Notes: generated by a model from the sequence alone, not told the origin. A DNA stretch of 64,000 nt from Myxococcales bacterium (GCA_019637115.1 JAHBWH010000023.1:1-64000); one strand, 5' to 3'. Positions 9,036 to 19,330 are shown, numbered from the stretch's first letter. Program-made: numbers and translations.

Positions 9036-11219
9036 ATGTACGCGCGACTCCCTTGGCTTCTCTCCTCGTTCTTACTCTTCGGCGGCGTTTTCGGCTGCGG
9101 AGACGACGACGCCCCGCCCCTCGATGGCGGCGGCGATGCCGGTCTCACTGGAATTTCGGCGCTCTTCGCGCCCGCCGCCGATCCGATCCCGTGGGGCGCG
9201 GTCCCCTTCCCGGACGACCTCTACCTGGACGCGGACGGCAGAGTCGCGCTCGCCGACTACCCCAACGAGGCGCGGAGCGAGTACGCGAGCTACGTCGAGT
9301 CCCTCCGCGAGACGCTCGGCTGGCTCGACGGCTTCGGGGTCGTCTCGCCCATCTTCTTCCCCCTCGACGCGGCGGTGGACCCAGGCTCGCTGCCCGCGAG
9401 CAGCGCCGACTCGCTCCTCCCGGAGGCGACGGCGTTCCTCCTCGATGCAGATCCCGCCTCGCCGACTGCGTTCCAGCGGATCCCGGTCGAGGCGCGCCGC
9501 GTGCCCGCCGAGGTCGCGGGGGGCGTCGAGATGGTCGCGCTGCGGCCGGCCGATGGGTACCCGCTCGCGCCTCGCGGCCGATACGCCGCCGTCCTCACGA
9601 CGCACGTCCGGGGCGCCACGGGGGAGCGGCTGCGCCCCGCGCCCGCGTTCGAGGCGCTCCGAGATGGCAGCGCGAGGCCAGAGGACGCGACCCTCGGCGA
9701 GGCGTGGGATCGATACCAGCCCGTGATCGCGAGCCTCGGGACGGCGGGCGTCGCCCGCGACGAGATCGCCGCGCTGGCGGTCTTCCGGGTGCAGAGCGTC
9801 GTCACCGACCTCGAGGACGTCCGCGCCGCGCTCTGGGCGGAGGACGCGCCCGAGGTGCGCGTGGAGGCGATCGTCTCGGGCGACGGCCTCGACGCGCTGC
9901 TCGGCGTGCCGAGCGAGCCCGCGATCGGCTTTGGCGCCCCGGGTGGGGTGCTCCACGACGCGATCGGTTGGATCGTCCAAGGGAGCTTCGACGCGCCCTG
10001 GTACCTGCACGAGCGGGCGGGCGTTCACGGCCCCTTCGAGCGCGATGGTGAACGGGTGCGCGTCAAGCGCACCGAGCGGGTGCCCTTCTCGCTCGTGTTG
10101 CCCGCGAGCGCGAGCTCGGCCAGCCCCGTCCCGGTCGTCGTCTTCCAACATGGGCTCACGGCCGATCGGAGCGACGCGCTCGGGGTGGCCCAGACCCTCT
10201 GCGCCGCGGGGTACGCGGTCGTCGCCATCGACGCGCCCTACCACGGCCTGCGCGCCCTCGGCGGCGACGTCGACACCGTGCACCGCTTCACGGGCGCCGC
10301 GGGCCCCGATGGCTTCGGCGACCGGCGCGGCGCGGCGATCATCATCGACTTCGCCGGGCTCCAGGACTTCGCCGGCGACCTGATGGACTTCCACCCGTAC
10401 TACTTCCGCGACGCGATGCGCCAAGGCTCCGCGGATCTGCTCGCCCTCGTGCGGACGCTCCGCGGCGCGGACTGGTCACTGCTCGCCGAGGAGGACGCCT
10501 CGCTCGCGGGCATCCAGCTCGCGCCCGATCGGCTCGGCTTCATCGGCTACTCGCTCGGGGGAATTCTCGGCGCGATGTTCGTCGCGGTCGAGCCCGAGGT
10601 CGGCGCGGCGGTGCTCGCGTTCACCGGGGGGTCGATCGTGCACGCGGTGTCGGAGAGCCCGGCTTTCAACCCGACGTACCTCCCCCAGCTCTTCCCGCTC
10701 GTGGGCCTCGATCCGAGCGAGATCGACTACGAGGCGCTCCACCCGAGCTTCTATCCCGGCATCGCGCTCTGGCAGACACTCTTCGACCGCGGTGACTCGA
10801 TCGCCTACGCGCGGCGGCTCCGACGAGGCGGCGCGAACCTCCTCCTCCCCATCGCGCGGCACGACGAGACCCTGCCGAACGTCAACAGCGAGGCCCTGGC
10901 CCGCGCCCTCGCGATCCCCATGGTCGGCGGGGAGCCGCTCTACGTCGGCCTCGAGCTCGCGGCGCTGCCGCTGCGCGCCAACGTGGTGGTGGAGGCGGGC
11001 ACGCGCACGCGCGGCGCGCAGCTCTGGGACCCCGCGAACCACGGCGCGCTCCTCTGGCGCACCGACAGCCGCACATACACGCCGCCGCCGCGCCCGCCCT
11101 TCCGCCGCATGGCGTCCCCGACGCCGATCGACAACCCGGTCGACGCCGTGCAAGGGCAGGTCCTGCGCTTCTTCGAGAGCTGGCGCGCGGGCACGGCCGA
11201 GATCAGCTTGGCGGATTGA
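9036..11219 (+). CDS. Alpha/beta-hydrolase (lipase-like) lipoprotein
   Basis: A 727-residue predicted lipoprotein (signal peptide with lipobox GVFGC, Cys about residue 21) followed by an Asp/Gly-rich tether. The N-terminal domain (about 45-300) resembles the N-terminal region of bacterial virulence-factor lipases. The C-terminal part is an alpha/beta-hydrolase: VVVFQHGL near 370 for the oxyanion hole, nucleophile elbow GYSLGG with S506, and a likely catalytic His in DPANHGAL near the C-terminus. It probably acts on lipids or esters at the cell surface. The start lies 115 bp from the divergent kinase start, so a shared promoter region is likely. Its stop is directly followed by a duplicated copy of the convergent gcvPA tail. 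Confidence 0.85.
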   Translation: MYARLPWLLSSFLLFGGVFGCGDDDAPPLDGGGDAGLTGISALFAPAADPIPWGAVPFPDDLYLDADGRVALADYPNEARSEYASYVESLRETLGWLDGFGVVSPIFFPLDAAVDPGSLPASSADSLLPEATAFLLDADPASPTAFQRIPVEARRVPAEVAGGVEMVALRPADGYPLAPRGRYAAVLTTHVRGATGERLRPAPAFEALRDGSARPEDATLGEAWDRYQPVIASLGTAGVARDEIAALAVFRVQSVVTDLEDVRAALWAEDAPEVRVEAIVSGDGLDALLGVPSEPAIGFGAPGGVLHDAIGWIVQGSFDAPWYLHERAGVHGPFERDGERVRVKRTERVPFSLVLPASASSASPVPVVVFQHGLTADRSDALGVAQTLCAAGYAVVAIDAPYHGLRALGGDVDTVHRFTGAAGPDGFGDRRGAAIIIDFAGLQDFAGDLMDFHPYYFRDAMRQGSADLLALVRTLRGADWSLLAEEDASLAGIQLAPDRLGFIGYSLGGILGAMFVAVEPEVGAAVLAFTGGSIVHAVSESPAFNPTYLPQLFPLVGLDPSEIDYEALHPSFYPGIALWQTLFDRGDSIAYARRLRRGGANLLLPIARHDETLPNVNSEALARALAIPMVGGEPLYVGLELAALPLRANVVVEAGTRTRGAQLWDPANHGALLWRTDSRTYTPPPRPPFRRMASPTPIDNPVDAVQGQVLRFFESWRAGTAEISLAD

Positions 11220-11220
11220 C

Positions 11221-11345
11221 GACGTGGGTGCTTCCGCGTCGTCAGGCCGCCGAGAGGGCCGCGACGAGGCGGTCGGCGTCGGCCTGCGTGTGCTTCTCCG
11301 TGACGACGAGGTCGTGTTGAGCGACGCGGGCGCTCCCGCGCGTTG
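11221..11345 (-). pseudogene. Duplicated tail of gcvPA (non-functional copy)
   Basis: This stretch repeats, with a period of about 105 bp, the last ~24 codons of gcvPA, its stop and its downstream flank. On the minus strand it encodes EKHTQADADRLVAALSAA and a stop, against EKHTKADLDRLVAALAAA in the real gene. GTCAGGCCGCCG occurs at 11241 and 11346. Both copies carry substitutions, so the event is not recent. There is no start codon or upstream coding sequence for this copy. Confidence 0.85.
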
Positions 11346-11346
11346 G

Positions 11347-12693
11347 TCAGGCCGCCGCGAGGGCCGCGACGAGGCGGTCGAGGTCGGCCTTCGTGTGCTT
11401 CTCGGTGACGGCGACGAGGAAGTCGTGGTCCCACGCTTCGCGGAACGCGCCGAGGTCCACGCCCGCGAGCAGATCCTGCGCGGCCAACGCGGCGAGCAGC
11501 GGCGCGGCGCGGCCCTCCCGGCGGCGAACGACGAACTCGTTGAAGGTCGGCGTCGCGTAGGGGATCGAGTAGGCGTCGAGCTTGCCGATCTCGGCCTTGA
11601 GGTACTCCGCGTTCGCCAGGCAATGGCGCCCGGCCCCCTCGAAGCCGCTCTTGCCGAGCATCGCGACGCGGATCGTGAACGCGAGCGCGATGAGCCCGTG
11701 GTTCGTGCAGATGTTCGACGTCGCCTTCTCGCGGCGGATGTGCTGTTCGCGGGTCGAGAGCGTGAGCACGAAGCCGCGCTGGCCGTCCTGGTCGACCGTC
11801 TGCCCGACGAGCCGACCGGGGATCTGCCGGAGGAACTGTTCCTTACAAGCGAAGAGGCCGACGCCGGGGCCGCCGAGCTGCAAGGGCACCGCGAGGGGCT
11901 GGCCCTCGCCGACGCAGATGTCGGCGCCGAGCGTGCCAGGCGCCTCGAGCAAGCTGAGCGCGTAGGGCTCGGTCGTGATCGTGACGACGAGCGCGCCCTT
12001 CGCGTGCGCGCGCGCTGCGATCGCCGCGACGTCCTCGACGCAGCCGAGGAAGGTCGGGTACCCGACGACCACGACGGCGGTGTCGTCGCGCAGCTTGGCG
12101 TCGAGGTCGGCGAGGTCCGTGACGCCCTCCGCCTCTGCGACGACCTCGAGGTCGGGTTGGTTGTCGTCCGTGCCGTTCAGGAAGGTGCGGATGGTGTCGA
12201 GGTGGTGGGGGTGCACCGCGCCGCTCACGAGCGCGTGCGTGCGCCGCGTGATCCGTCGCGCCATGAGCACCGCCTCGGCCGCGCCGCTCGCCGCGCAATA
12301 CATCGAGGCGTTCGCGACCTCTTGGCCGAAGAGCTGGCAGACGAGCGTCTGGAACTCGAAGATGGCCTGCAGCGTCCCTTGCGAGACCTCCGCCTGGTAG
12401 GGCGTGTACGCCGTGTAGAACTCGCTTCGCAGGAGGAGCTGGTCGACGGCGGGCGGGACGTGGTGGTCGTACATGCCGGCGCCGAGGAACGAGAGCGCGT
12501 TCGCCGCCGCGTTCTTCGTGGCCAGCGACTCGAGGTGTGCCATCAAGGCCGGCTCGGGGAGGGCCGGCTCGAGGTCGAGCGGGGCGGCCCGGAGGGGCGC
12601 GGGGATGGGCTCGAAGAGCGCGGCGACGGAGTCGACGCCGATGGTCTCGAGCATCGCCTGGATCTCTTGCTCGGTGTGCGGGAGGTAGCGCAT
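11347..12693 (-). CDS. gcvPA: Glycine dehydrogenase (decarboxylating) subunit 1
   Basis: The 448-residue N-terminal half of the split P-protein of the glycine cleavage system. The P-protein is PLP-dependent, decarboxylates glycine and passes the aminomethyl group to lipoyl-GcvH. Family features are MRYLPHTEQEIQAML at the start, LGAGMYDHHVPPAV, the TAYTPYQAEVSQGTLQ segment and YCAASGAAEA. In split systems the PLP-binding lysine lies on subunit 2 (GcvPB), so this subunit alone should be inactive. gcvT and gcvH precede it in the same direction. gcvPB, usually the next gene, is not here: the tail is followed by its own duplication and a convergent gene. Confidence 0.95.
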   Translation of the reverse strand: MRYLPHTEQEIQAMLETIGVDSVAALFEPIPAPLRAAPLDLEPALPEPALMAHLESLATKNAAANALSFLGAGMYDHHVPPAVDQLLLRSEFYTAYTPYQAEVSQGTLQAIFEFQTLVCQLFGQEVANASMYCAASGAAEAVLMARRITRRTHALVSGAVHPHHLDTIRTFLNGTDDNQPDLEVVAEAEGVTDLADLDAKLRDDTAVVVVGYPTFLGCVEDVAAIAARAHAKGALVVTITTEPYALSLLEAPGTLGADICVGEGQPLAVPLQLGGPGVGLFACKEQFLRQIPGRLVGQTVDQDGQRGFVLTLSTREQHIRREKATSNICTNHGLIALAFTIRVAMLGKSGFEGAGRHCLANAEYLKAEIGKLDAYSIPYATPTFNEFVVRRREGRAAPLLAALAAQDLLAGVDLGAFREAWDHDFLVAVTEKHTKADLDRLVAALAAA

Positions 12694-12804
12694 GGACGTC
12701 TCGCGTTCGGGGACAGAGCGGCCGCCGGGTCGAGCGGCGGGGGTCGAGCGGTGGGGCTTATTGCCGTCGGGGGAGCGGTCGTCTGCTCGGCGGGACGGCG
12801 ACGC

Positions 12805-12841
12805 CGAGTGGCCCTCGAGGCTCCTCGAGGGCGCCCACTCG
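12805..12841. other. Long inverted repeat between gcvH and gcvPA
   Basis: CGAGTG at 12805-12810 pairs with CACTCG at 12836-12841, and the inner CCTCGAGG words extend the stem. It lies in the 178-bp spacer between gcvH and gcvPA, so it could cap or stabilise the upstream transcript or act as an internal terminator. There is no T-run. Confidence 0.45.
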
Positions 12842-12871
12842 GCCTGCGGTCAGCTTGGGATCAGCCTGGGG

Positions 12872-13261
12872 TCAGTCGAGGCCGCCGACGTAGTCCTCGT
12901 ACGCTGCGGCGTCGAGCAAGGCCTCGAGCTCGGTGGGATCGCTCACGCGAATGACGACCATCCACCCCTTGTCGTAGGGGGACTCGTTCACGAGCTCGGG
13001 GCTGTCCTCGAGCGCCGCGTTGATCTCGACGACCTCGCCGCCGATCGGCGCGAAGAGCTCGCTGACCGTCTTCACGCTCTCGATGTCGCCGAACTTGGCG
13101 TGCGCCTCGACCTCGCCGCCGATGGCCGGGAGGTCGACCAGCGTCACGTCGCCGAGCTGCTCGACGGCGTAGGCGGTGACGCCGACGCGGACGAGGTCAC
13201 CCTCGATGCGCGCCCATTCGTGGTCTTTCGTGTAGCGGAGGTCGGTGGGGTATTTGGCCAT
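12872..13261 (-). CDS. gcvH: Glycine cleavage system H protein
   Basis: A 129-residue lipoyl carrier protein, the normal family length. The lipoylated lysine is K64 in DIESVKTVSEL. Other family signatures are YTKDHEWARI near the N-terminus, GVTAYAVEQLGDVTLVDLP, and the C-terminal ESPYDKGWMVVIRV. It shuttles the aminomethyl group between the P- and T-proteins and is reoxidised by dihydrolipoamide dehydrogenase (not in the window). The ATG at 13261 gives the standard start. It lies between gcvT and gcvPA, but with unusually long spacers (221 and 178 bp). Confidence 0.97.
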   Translation of the reverse strand: MAKYPTDLRYTKDHEWARIEGDLVRVGVTAYAVEQLGDVTLVDLPAIGGEVEAHAKFGDIESVKTVSELFAPIGGEVVEINAALEDSPELVNESPYDKGWMVVIRVSDPTELEALLDAAAYEDYVGGLD

Positions 13262-13482
13262 GGTGCTCTTCGAATCTCCCGCGCGATGCGCGGTCTGGGG
13301 GCTCGGGGCGACGCGCGCTTCGCAGGGCGAAAGGCGTCGTGACGGGGGCTCGGTCGTCCGTCGGAGAGCTCCGTCTTCGGCGGACTGCGGGTCGGGGGCT
13401 CGGCTCTGCCGAGGGGAGGGGGCTCTTCGAGAGATCCCGAAGCAAGAGAAGGTGTCCGTCGAGAGAACGTCTCGACGGGCTG
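13262..13482. other. 221-bp spacer between gcvT and gcvH with small hairpins
   Basis: No gene is visible. It contains two inverted repeats: GTCCGTCG (13356) with CGGCGGAC (13378), and a perfect CTCGGC-TCT-GCCGAG at 13399-13413. These could affect processing between gcvT and gcvH. It does not resemble a glycine riboswitch. Confidence 0.4.
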
Positions 13483-14613
<1,131 letters not shown>

Positions 14614-14741
14614 GGCGGCGGACCTTAGCAGGCGAGCCGCGCCGCCCCAAGGGCCGTCGACGCTGTCCAAAGCCCATTCGAGGAGGTCGGCCTAGGAGAT
14701 CGGCGTCGTGGGCCGCGGTGGCCCGGAACGAAGGGCGGAGA

Positions 14742-15641
14742 CTACTTGCGGAGGCATGCCTCGAGCGCGGGCTGGAGCTCGGGGTACCGCCACGCGAAGC
14801 CCCAGGATCGCAGCCGCTCGGGGAGCACCTTGGCGCTCGCGAGGAGCGCCTCGTCGACGAGCTCACGACCGAACGCCGCCCGAACGGCGAAGCGCGGGAC
14901 GGGCAGGAAGGTCGGGCGGCGCAGCGCGGCGCCGAGGGCTGCGGTGAAGTCGGTGTTTCGCGCCGGGGCGGGCGCGACGGCGTTGAACGGTCCGACGACG
15001 CGCTCGTCGTCGAGCGCCAGGAGGATCATCGCGACGACGTCCTCGAGGTGCACCCAGCTCATCCACTGGCGCCCGTCGCCGAGCTTGCCTCCGACCCCGA
15101 GCGAGAAGGGCGTGCGCATCTTCTCGAGGGCGCCGCCCTCGGCGGCGAGCACGATCCCGATGCGCGCCCGAGCGACGCGGACGCCGACGCTCGAGGCCCG
15201 TGAGGCCTCGCGCTCCCACGCCACGCAGACCTCCGCGAGGAAACCCTCGCCCGGCGGCGACTCCTCGTCGAGGGGCTCGTCGCCGCGGTCGCCGTAGATC
15301 CCGATCGCCGACGCGCTGACCAGCACCGCCGGGCGTCGCTTGGCGGCCGCGATGGCGTCGACCAGCGTCCGGGTGCCGTCGACGCGGCTGCCCAGGATCG
15401 CGGCCTTGCGCGCCTCGGTCCAGCGGCCTCCGGCGACGTTCTCGCCGGCGAGGTGGACGATGGCGTCGATGCCCTCGAGGCTACCCGGATCCAGCACGTG
15501 GTCCGCGGGGTTCCAGAAGAGCTCGTCGGGGGAACGAGGGGGTCGACGAACGAACCTGAGCACGTCGTCGCCGCGCGCTTCGAGCGCGCGGCCGAGTGAT
15601 GTGCCGATGAGCCCGGTGCTCCCCGTGATGGCGACGCGCAT
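14742..15641 (-). CDS. TIGR01777 family epimerase-like protein
   Basis: A 299-residue Rossmann-fold protein of the extended SDR group (TIGR01777, related to E. coli YfcH). The nucleotide-binding motif GSTGLIG is at about 6-12, followed by DAIVHLAGENVAGGRW and SASAIGIYGDRG. The C-terminal domain ends with LRSWGFAWRYPELQPAL, as in this family. NAD(P) binding is expected; the substrate is unknown across the family. The ATG at 15641 gives the classic MRVAITG start; an ATG at 15653 would add four residues. Sequence upstream is a repeat array that happens to be open in this frame and should not be included. It lies 128 bp upstream of gcvT in the same direction. Confidence 0.9.
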   Translation of the reverse strand: MRVAITGSTGLIGTSLGRALEARGDDVLRFVRRPPRSPDELFWNPADHVLDPGSLEGIDAIVHLAGENVAGGRWTEARKAAILGSRVDGTRTLVDAIAAAKRRPAVLVSASAIGIYGDRGDEPLDEESPPGEGFLAEVCVAWEREASRASSVGVRVARARIGIVLAAEGGALEKMRTPFSLGVGGKLGDGRQWMSWVHLEDVVAMILLALDDERVVGPFNAVAPAPARNTDFTAALGAALRRPTFLPVPRFAVRAAFGRELVDEALLASAKVLPERLRSWGFAWRYPELQPALEACLRK

Positions 15642-15688
15642 GAGCGGGAGCATGGGGCCATCGGGCGGCGATACAAGCGGCGCTCTGG

Positions 15689-15845
15689 GGCCGTGTCGGT
15701 GTCCGCGTGTCGGTGTCCGGGTCCGTGTCCGCGTGTCCTTGTCCGGGTCCGCGGGTCCGCGTCCGGGTCCGGGTCCGGGTCCGGGTCCGGGTCCGCGTCC
15801 GGGTCCGGGGCCGGGTCCGCGTCCGGGGCCGCGCCTGGTCCGTGT
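15689..15845. repeat. GGTCCG/GTGTCC hexamer array between the TIGR01777 and scoB genes
   Basis: An intergenic array of hexamers, chiefly GTCCGG and GTGTCC/GCGTCC, with the cleanest run at 15760-15830. With its flanks it fills most of the 304-bp gap at 15642-15945. I see no other feature in that gap except a CCCTCGAGGG palindrome at 15933-15942, close to the scoB stop. Confidence 0.85.
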
Positions 15846-15945
15846 CTGCGTCGCGTCCATCGGCGGGTCCGCGCCTGGCTCCCGGTCTGGTCGCGGTGGG
15901 TCCCGGTTGCTCGTCCTCGCAGCGCGGCGGCGCCCTCGAGGGTCC

Positions 15946-16605
15946 TCAGCCCGCGACCATCTCGCGTAGATCCGACGCCACCGAGAAGCTGGCCTCGGTG
16001 GCCGCGCGGACGTCGTCGACGCTGAGACCGGGCGCGAGCTCGCGGAGGATGAGCTCGCGCTCGCCTACGTCGAACGCCGCGAGATCCGTGAAGACCTGGT
16101 GGACGACTCGCACGCCTGTGAGTGGGAGCGTGCACTCCTTCAAGAGCTTGGCGCTCCCGTCCTTCGCCGTGTGCTCCATCATCACGAGCACGCGCTTGGC
16201 GCCCGCGACGAGGTCCATCGCGCCGCCCATGCCCTTGATCATCTTTCCGGGGATGGTCCAGTTCGCGAGATCGCCGCGCTCGTTCACTTGCATGGCGCCG
16301 AGCACGCAGAGGTCGATGTGGCCGCCGCGGATCATCGCGAACGACTCGGCGCTGTCGAAGAAGGACGAGCCGGGCAGCGTCGTCACGGTCTGCTTCCCCG
16401 CGTTGATGAGGTCGGGATCCTCCTCGCCTTCGTAGGGAAAGGGCCCGATCCCGAGCAGCCCGTTCTCGCTGTGGAGGACGACCTCCACCCCCTCGGGGAC
16501 GTGGTTGGCGACCAGGGTCGGCATGCCGATGCCGAGGTTCACGTAGAAGCCGTCCTGCAGCTCGCGCGCGATGCGGCGGGCCAAGGTGTCGCGGTCGAGG
16601 GCCAT
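15946..16605 (-). CDS. scoB: 3-oxoacid CoA-transferase, subunit B
   Basis: A 219-residue beta subunit of a succinyl-CoA:3-ketoacid (or related) CoA-transferase. The catalytic glutamate is E47 in [12 protein letters not shown], which forms the glutamyl-CoA thioester; GIGMPTLV and [11 protein letters not shown] are also typical. The enzyme activates acetoacetate or a related acid with CoA from succinyl-CoA. Its ATG overlaps the scoA stop by one base (TGATG), and AAGGAGGGG sits 5 nt upstream inside scoA, so the subunits are translationally coupled. The exact acyl specificity cannot be read from the sequence; an AtoDA-type role is the alternative. Confidence 0.95.
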   Translation of the reverse strand: MALDRDTLARRIARELQDGFYVNLGIGMPTLVANHVPEGVEVVLHSENGLLGIGPFPYEGEEDPDLINAGKQTVTTLPGSSFFDSAESFAMIRGGHIDLCVLGAMQVNERGDLANWTIPGKMIKGMGGAMDLVAGAKRVLVMMEHTAKDGSAKLLKECTLPLTGVRVVHQVFTDLAAFDVGERELILRELAPGLSVDDVRAATEASFSVASDLREMVAG

Positions 16606-17309
16606 CAGCTCCCCTCCTTCTGACGCAGCGTGCGCTGCTCGATGGGCTTGTCGTAATGCGGTCCGACGAGGATGCGCTGCACGTAGATGCCGGGCGTGTG
16701 GATCTCGTCGGGATCGAGGGCGCCCACGTCCACGAGCTCCTCGACCTCGGCGATCGTGATCCGGCCGGCCATCGCCATCATCGGGTTGAAGTTCCGCGCC
16801 GTCTTTCGGTAGACGAGGTTCCCGTGGCGGTCGCCCTTCCAGGCCTTCACGATCGCGAAGTCCGCCGTGAGCGCCGTCTCCATCACGTAGGTGCGACCGC
16901 CGAACTCGCGGGTCTCCTTGCCCTCGGCGACCTGCGTGCCGACGCCCGTCGCGGTGAAGAACGCGGGGATGCCGGCGCCGCCGGCGCGGATCCGCTCGGC
17001 GAGCGTGCCCTGTGGGTTCAGCTCCACCTCGAGCCGGCCGCTCAAGAACTGCTCGGCGAAGATCTTGTTCTCGCCGACGTACGACGAGATCATCTTCTTC
17101 ACCTGCCCGTTCGCGAGCAACACGCCGAGCCCCTTGTCGGTGGTCCCGCAGTTGTTGCTGATGATCGTCAGGTCCCGGACGTTCTTCTCGCGGAGGGCGC
17201 GGATCAGGTTCTCGGGGTTGCCGCAGAGGCCGAAGCCGCCGCTCATGAGCGTGATCCCGTCGCCCACGTCCGCGATGGCGTCGCTGGCGGAGGCACAAAG
17301 CTTGTCCAT
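16605..17309 (-). CDS. scoA: 3-oxoacid CoA-transferase, subunit A
   Basis: A 234-residue alpha subunit. The CoA-binding loop [13 protein letters not shown] is near residue 26, followed by [14 protein letters not shown] and the [22 protein letters not shown] segment that is typical of succinyl-CoA:3-oxoacid transferases. It forms a heterotetramer with ScoB. The ATG at 17309 (MDKLCASAS) is used; the open frame extends 17 codons upstream but the extra sequence is basic and unlike the family. It is the first gene of a two-gene operon overlapping scoB by one base. Confidence 0.95.
   Translation of the reverse strand: MDKLCASASDAIADVGDGITLMSGGFGLCGNPENLIRALREKNVRDLTIISNNCGTTDKGLGVLLANGQVKKMISSYVGENKIFAEQFLSGRLEVELNPQGTLAERIRAGGAGIPAFFTATGVGTQVAEGKETREFGGRTYVMETALTADFAIVKAWKGDRHGNLVYRKTARNFNPMMAMAGRITIAEVEELVDVGALDPDEIHTPGIYVQRILVGPHYDKPIEQRTLRQKEGS
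16611..16619 (-). promoter_or_regulatory. Strong Shine-Dalgarno site for scoB inside scoA
   Basis: On the minus strand this reads AAGGAGGGG, 5 nt before the scoB ATG and overlapping the last codons of scoA. It is close to the ideal anti-16S complement and fixes the scoB start. Confidence 0.8.
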
Positions 17310-17500
17310 GGCGCGAGAGCATCGGCGCCCTCGGGGCGAGGGGTCAAGGCGCGACCTCACGCCTTCGATCCGAAGCCAACGACGGAGGCCCGAGGGCGTT
17401 GCTCGAGGACACCGGGCCGCCGGACACGGACACCGACACCGACCGGTCGTGGAGGGCTGCGTTTGACCTCCTCCACCCGGGTGTCATCTTCGGCGGCCCC

Positions 17501-18136
17501 ATGAGCGACGAGACGACGCAGAGCCGCACCGAGGTGCCCGTCCCCTACGGGACGATGGCGCCCCGCCCGCCCGCCGAGGGGGAGCTCGACCTCGACGCGC
17601 TCGTGCCGGGGCACGGGCCCATCGAGCTCGACATCGGCTTCGGCCGCGGCATGAGCGTCGTCCGACGTGCGGCGAAGGCGCCCGACGCCCGCATCCTCGG
17701 GATCGAGATCAAGGCGAAGCTCGCGTTCCGGTTGAGCGAGCGAGTGATGCGCCTGGGGCTCTCGGATCGCGTCCTCGTGTGGGCTTGCGACGCGCGCGAG
17801 ACCCTCGCGCGGAGCGGGCCGGCCGGCTGCGTCTCGCGGGCGTTCGTTCACTTCCCCGATCCGTGGTGGAAGAAGCGACACACGAAGCGCCGCGTGCTCG
17901 GGGACGACTTCCTCAGCAGCCTCGCGCGCCTCATGGCGCCGGGCGCCGAGCTCTTCGTGCAGACCGACGTCGAGGACAGGCACGCGCTCTACGTGTCGTT
18001 CGTGGAGGCTCACCCGGACTTCGAGCTGGTCGACGCGCACCTCGACCACAACCCCTTCGGCAGCGTCTCGAACCGCGAGGCGCGCGCCGAAGAGGACGGA
18101 CTGCCGATACACCGTCTGCTCGCGCGCCGCCGATGA
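17501..18136 (+). CDS. trmB: tRNA (guanine-N7-)-methyltransferase
   Basis: A 211-residue SAM-dependent enzyme that methylates N7 of G46 in tRNA. The SAM-binding motif is ELDIGFGRGMS (about 42-52), with LGIEIKAK for the acidic loop. The family hallmark FPDPWWKKRH is at 118-127, followed by KRRVL. The ATG at 17501 was chosen; upstream sequence is open in frame but is Asp/Thr repeat-like. It is divergent from scoA (191-bp gap) and converges with the gene ending at 18158. Cytoplasmic, housekeeping. Confidence 0.95.
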   Translation: MSDETTQSRTEVPVPYGTMAPRPPAEGELDLDALVPGHGPIELDIGFGRGMSVVRRAAKAPDARILGIEIKAKLAFRLSERVMRLGLSDRVLVWACDARETLARSGPAGCVSRAFVHFPDPWWKKRHTKRRVLGDDFLSSLARLMAPGAELFVQTDVEDRHALYVSFVEAHPDFELVDAHLDHNPFGSVSNREARAEEDGLPIHRLLARRR

Positions 18137-18157
18137 CGAGCGGTCGACCGTCCTGCG

Positions 18158-19180
18158 TCAGAAGCGGCCGCCGAGCGTGAACGCGGCGCCTTGCGGGACG
18201 ACTGCGACCCCGGCGCCGTCGAAGCGGACGCCTTCGGGCTCGGGCAGGAGCCAGCTCACCTCGCCCTCGGTGCCTGCCTCGCGCTCGAGACGGTCGCGGA
18301 GCTCTCGGTACGCCCGCCAGCGTCGCTCGGCGTCCGAGCGCGTGAGCAGCGAGATGAGCCCGCTGAGCACCGAGATGCCCGAGCCGATGAGGATGAAATA
18401 GTCGAAAGGGTCGACGATGCGGAAGTCGTTTGGCGCGAGGTAGAGCGGGATGAACGCGAGCCCGGCCCCGATGTTGATGGTCGCGTCGAGCACCCGCGCG
18501 ATCTTGGTGCGGCGGGCCAGCCGCTCGAGCGCGGCCTCGCCGAAGTCGAGGCGCTGGCGGACTTGCTCGGGGGTGGTCATCGGCATGTGCGCGTACGCGA
18601 TCGCCGGTCCGGTCGGGTTCGGGGTCACGACGAGGTCGATGATCCCGCGGACGAGGTTCGAGCCGCCCCAGAGGACCAGGTAGCTCGCCAAGTTGCGGTT
18701 GGCCTCCCACTGCCAGATGCCGATGCCGGTCATCACGCCGCCTGCGACCAGCGAGAGGATCCCGTCGATGAGCCGGTTTCGGCCTCGGATCGCGAGCGCC
18801 TGGAGGCTGCCGTCGAGCACCCGCAGGCGCGTCGCGATGCGGCTCGGGATGCGCCCTTCGAGCGGGTCGCTGACGAAGCCACGCACGCCTGCGGGGGCGG
18901 GCGCGGGGTATTGCACGGCCGGGTCGTAGCCGGTCGGCGGGGGAGGGGGGACGGACGGGAGCTCGTCGCTGGTCGGCGCGGCCGCGTCGGCGGACGGTGT
19001 CGCCGCAGCGGGCGAAGGTCTCGCGGGCGTCGTCGTGGCAGCCGGATCCGTCGTGGTCGGCGCGGTCGGCGTCACCGCGCTCGTCGAGCCTCGGGGCCGG
19101 CTCAGCGCATCGGCGCCCTCGCCCTGGGCCCAAGCGGTCGCCGAGGTGAGGGTGAGGGCTACGAAGAGGAGCCAACGCAT
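18158..19180 (-). CDS. Exported multi-span membrane protein of unknown function
   Basis: A 340-residue protein with a clear N-terminal signal sequence (MRWLLFVALTLTSATAWAQG), then a Pro/Thr/Ala-rich linker of about 70 residues. Four hydrophobic segments follow (for example GILSLVAGGVMTGIGIW, IGAGLAFIPLYLA and YFILIGSGISVLSGLISLL). A short charged helical region (RRWRAYRELRDRLERE) lies near the C-terminus. I do not recognise the family. It converges with trmB, 21 bp away, across a GGTCGACC palindrome, and lies just downstream of the TPR gene in the same direction. Confidence 0.65.
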   Translation of the reverse strand: MRWLLFVALTLTSATAWAQGEGADALSRPRGSTSAVTPTAPTTTDPAATTTPARPSPAAATPSADAAAPTSDELPSVPPPPPTGYDPAVQYPAPAPAGVRGFVSDPLEGRIPSRIATRLRVLDGSLQALAIRGRNRLIDGILSLVAGGVMTGIGIWQWEANRNLASYLVLWGGSNLVRGIIDLVVTPNPTGPAIAYAHMPMTTPEQVRQRLDFGEAALERLARRTKIARVLDATINIGAGLAFIPLYLAPNDFRIVDPFDYFILIGSGISVLSGLISLLTRSDAERRWRAYRELRDRLEREAGTEGEVSWLLPEPEGVRFDGAGVAVVPQGAAFTLGGRF

Positions 19181-19227
19181 GTCGAAGAGTATGGGGGCAA
19201 TTCGGTGCGATGTCAGGAGCGAGTCAG

Positions 19228-19330
19228 GCGTCATCGGGCTCGCGCCTCGAGCAGGCGGAGCGCTTCTCGCGCTCGGGCGTCATCGGGCTCGCGCCTCGAG
19301 CAAGCGGAGCGCTTCTCGCGCTCGGGCGTC
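19228..19330. repeat. 49-bp tandem duplication of the TPR gene's 3' end
   Basis: A 49-bp unit starting GCGTCATCGGGCTCG occurs at 19228 and 19277, with a diverged partial third copy from 19326 inside the TPR gene. It encodes on the minus strand DDARAREALRLLEARAR, the TPR protein's C-terminus; the outer copy is past the stop codon and is not translated from that gene. Confidence 0.9.
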
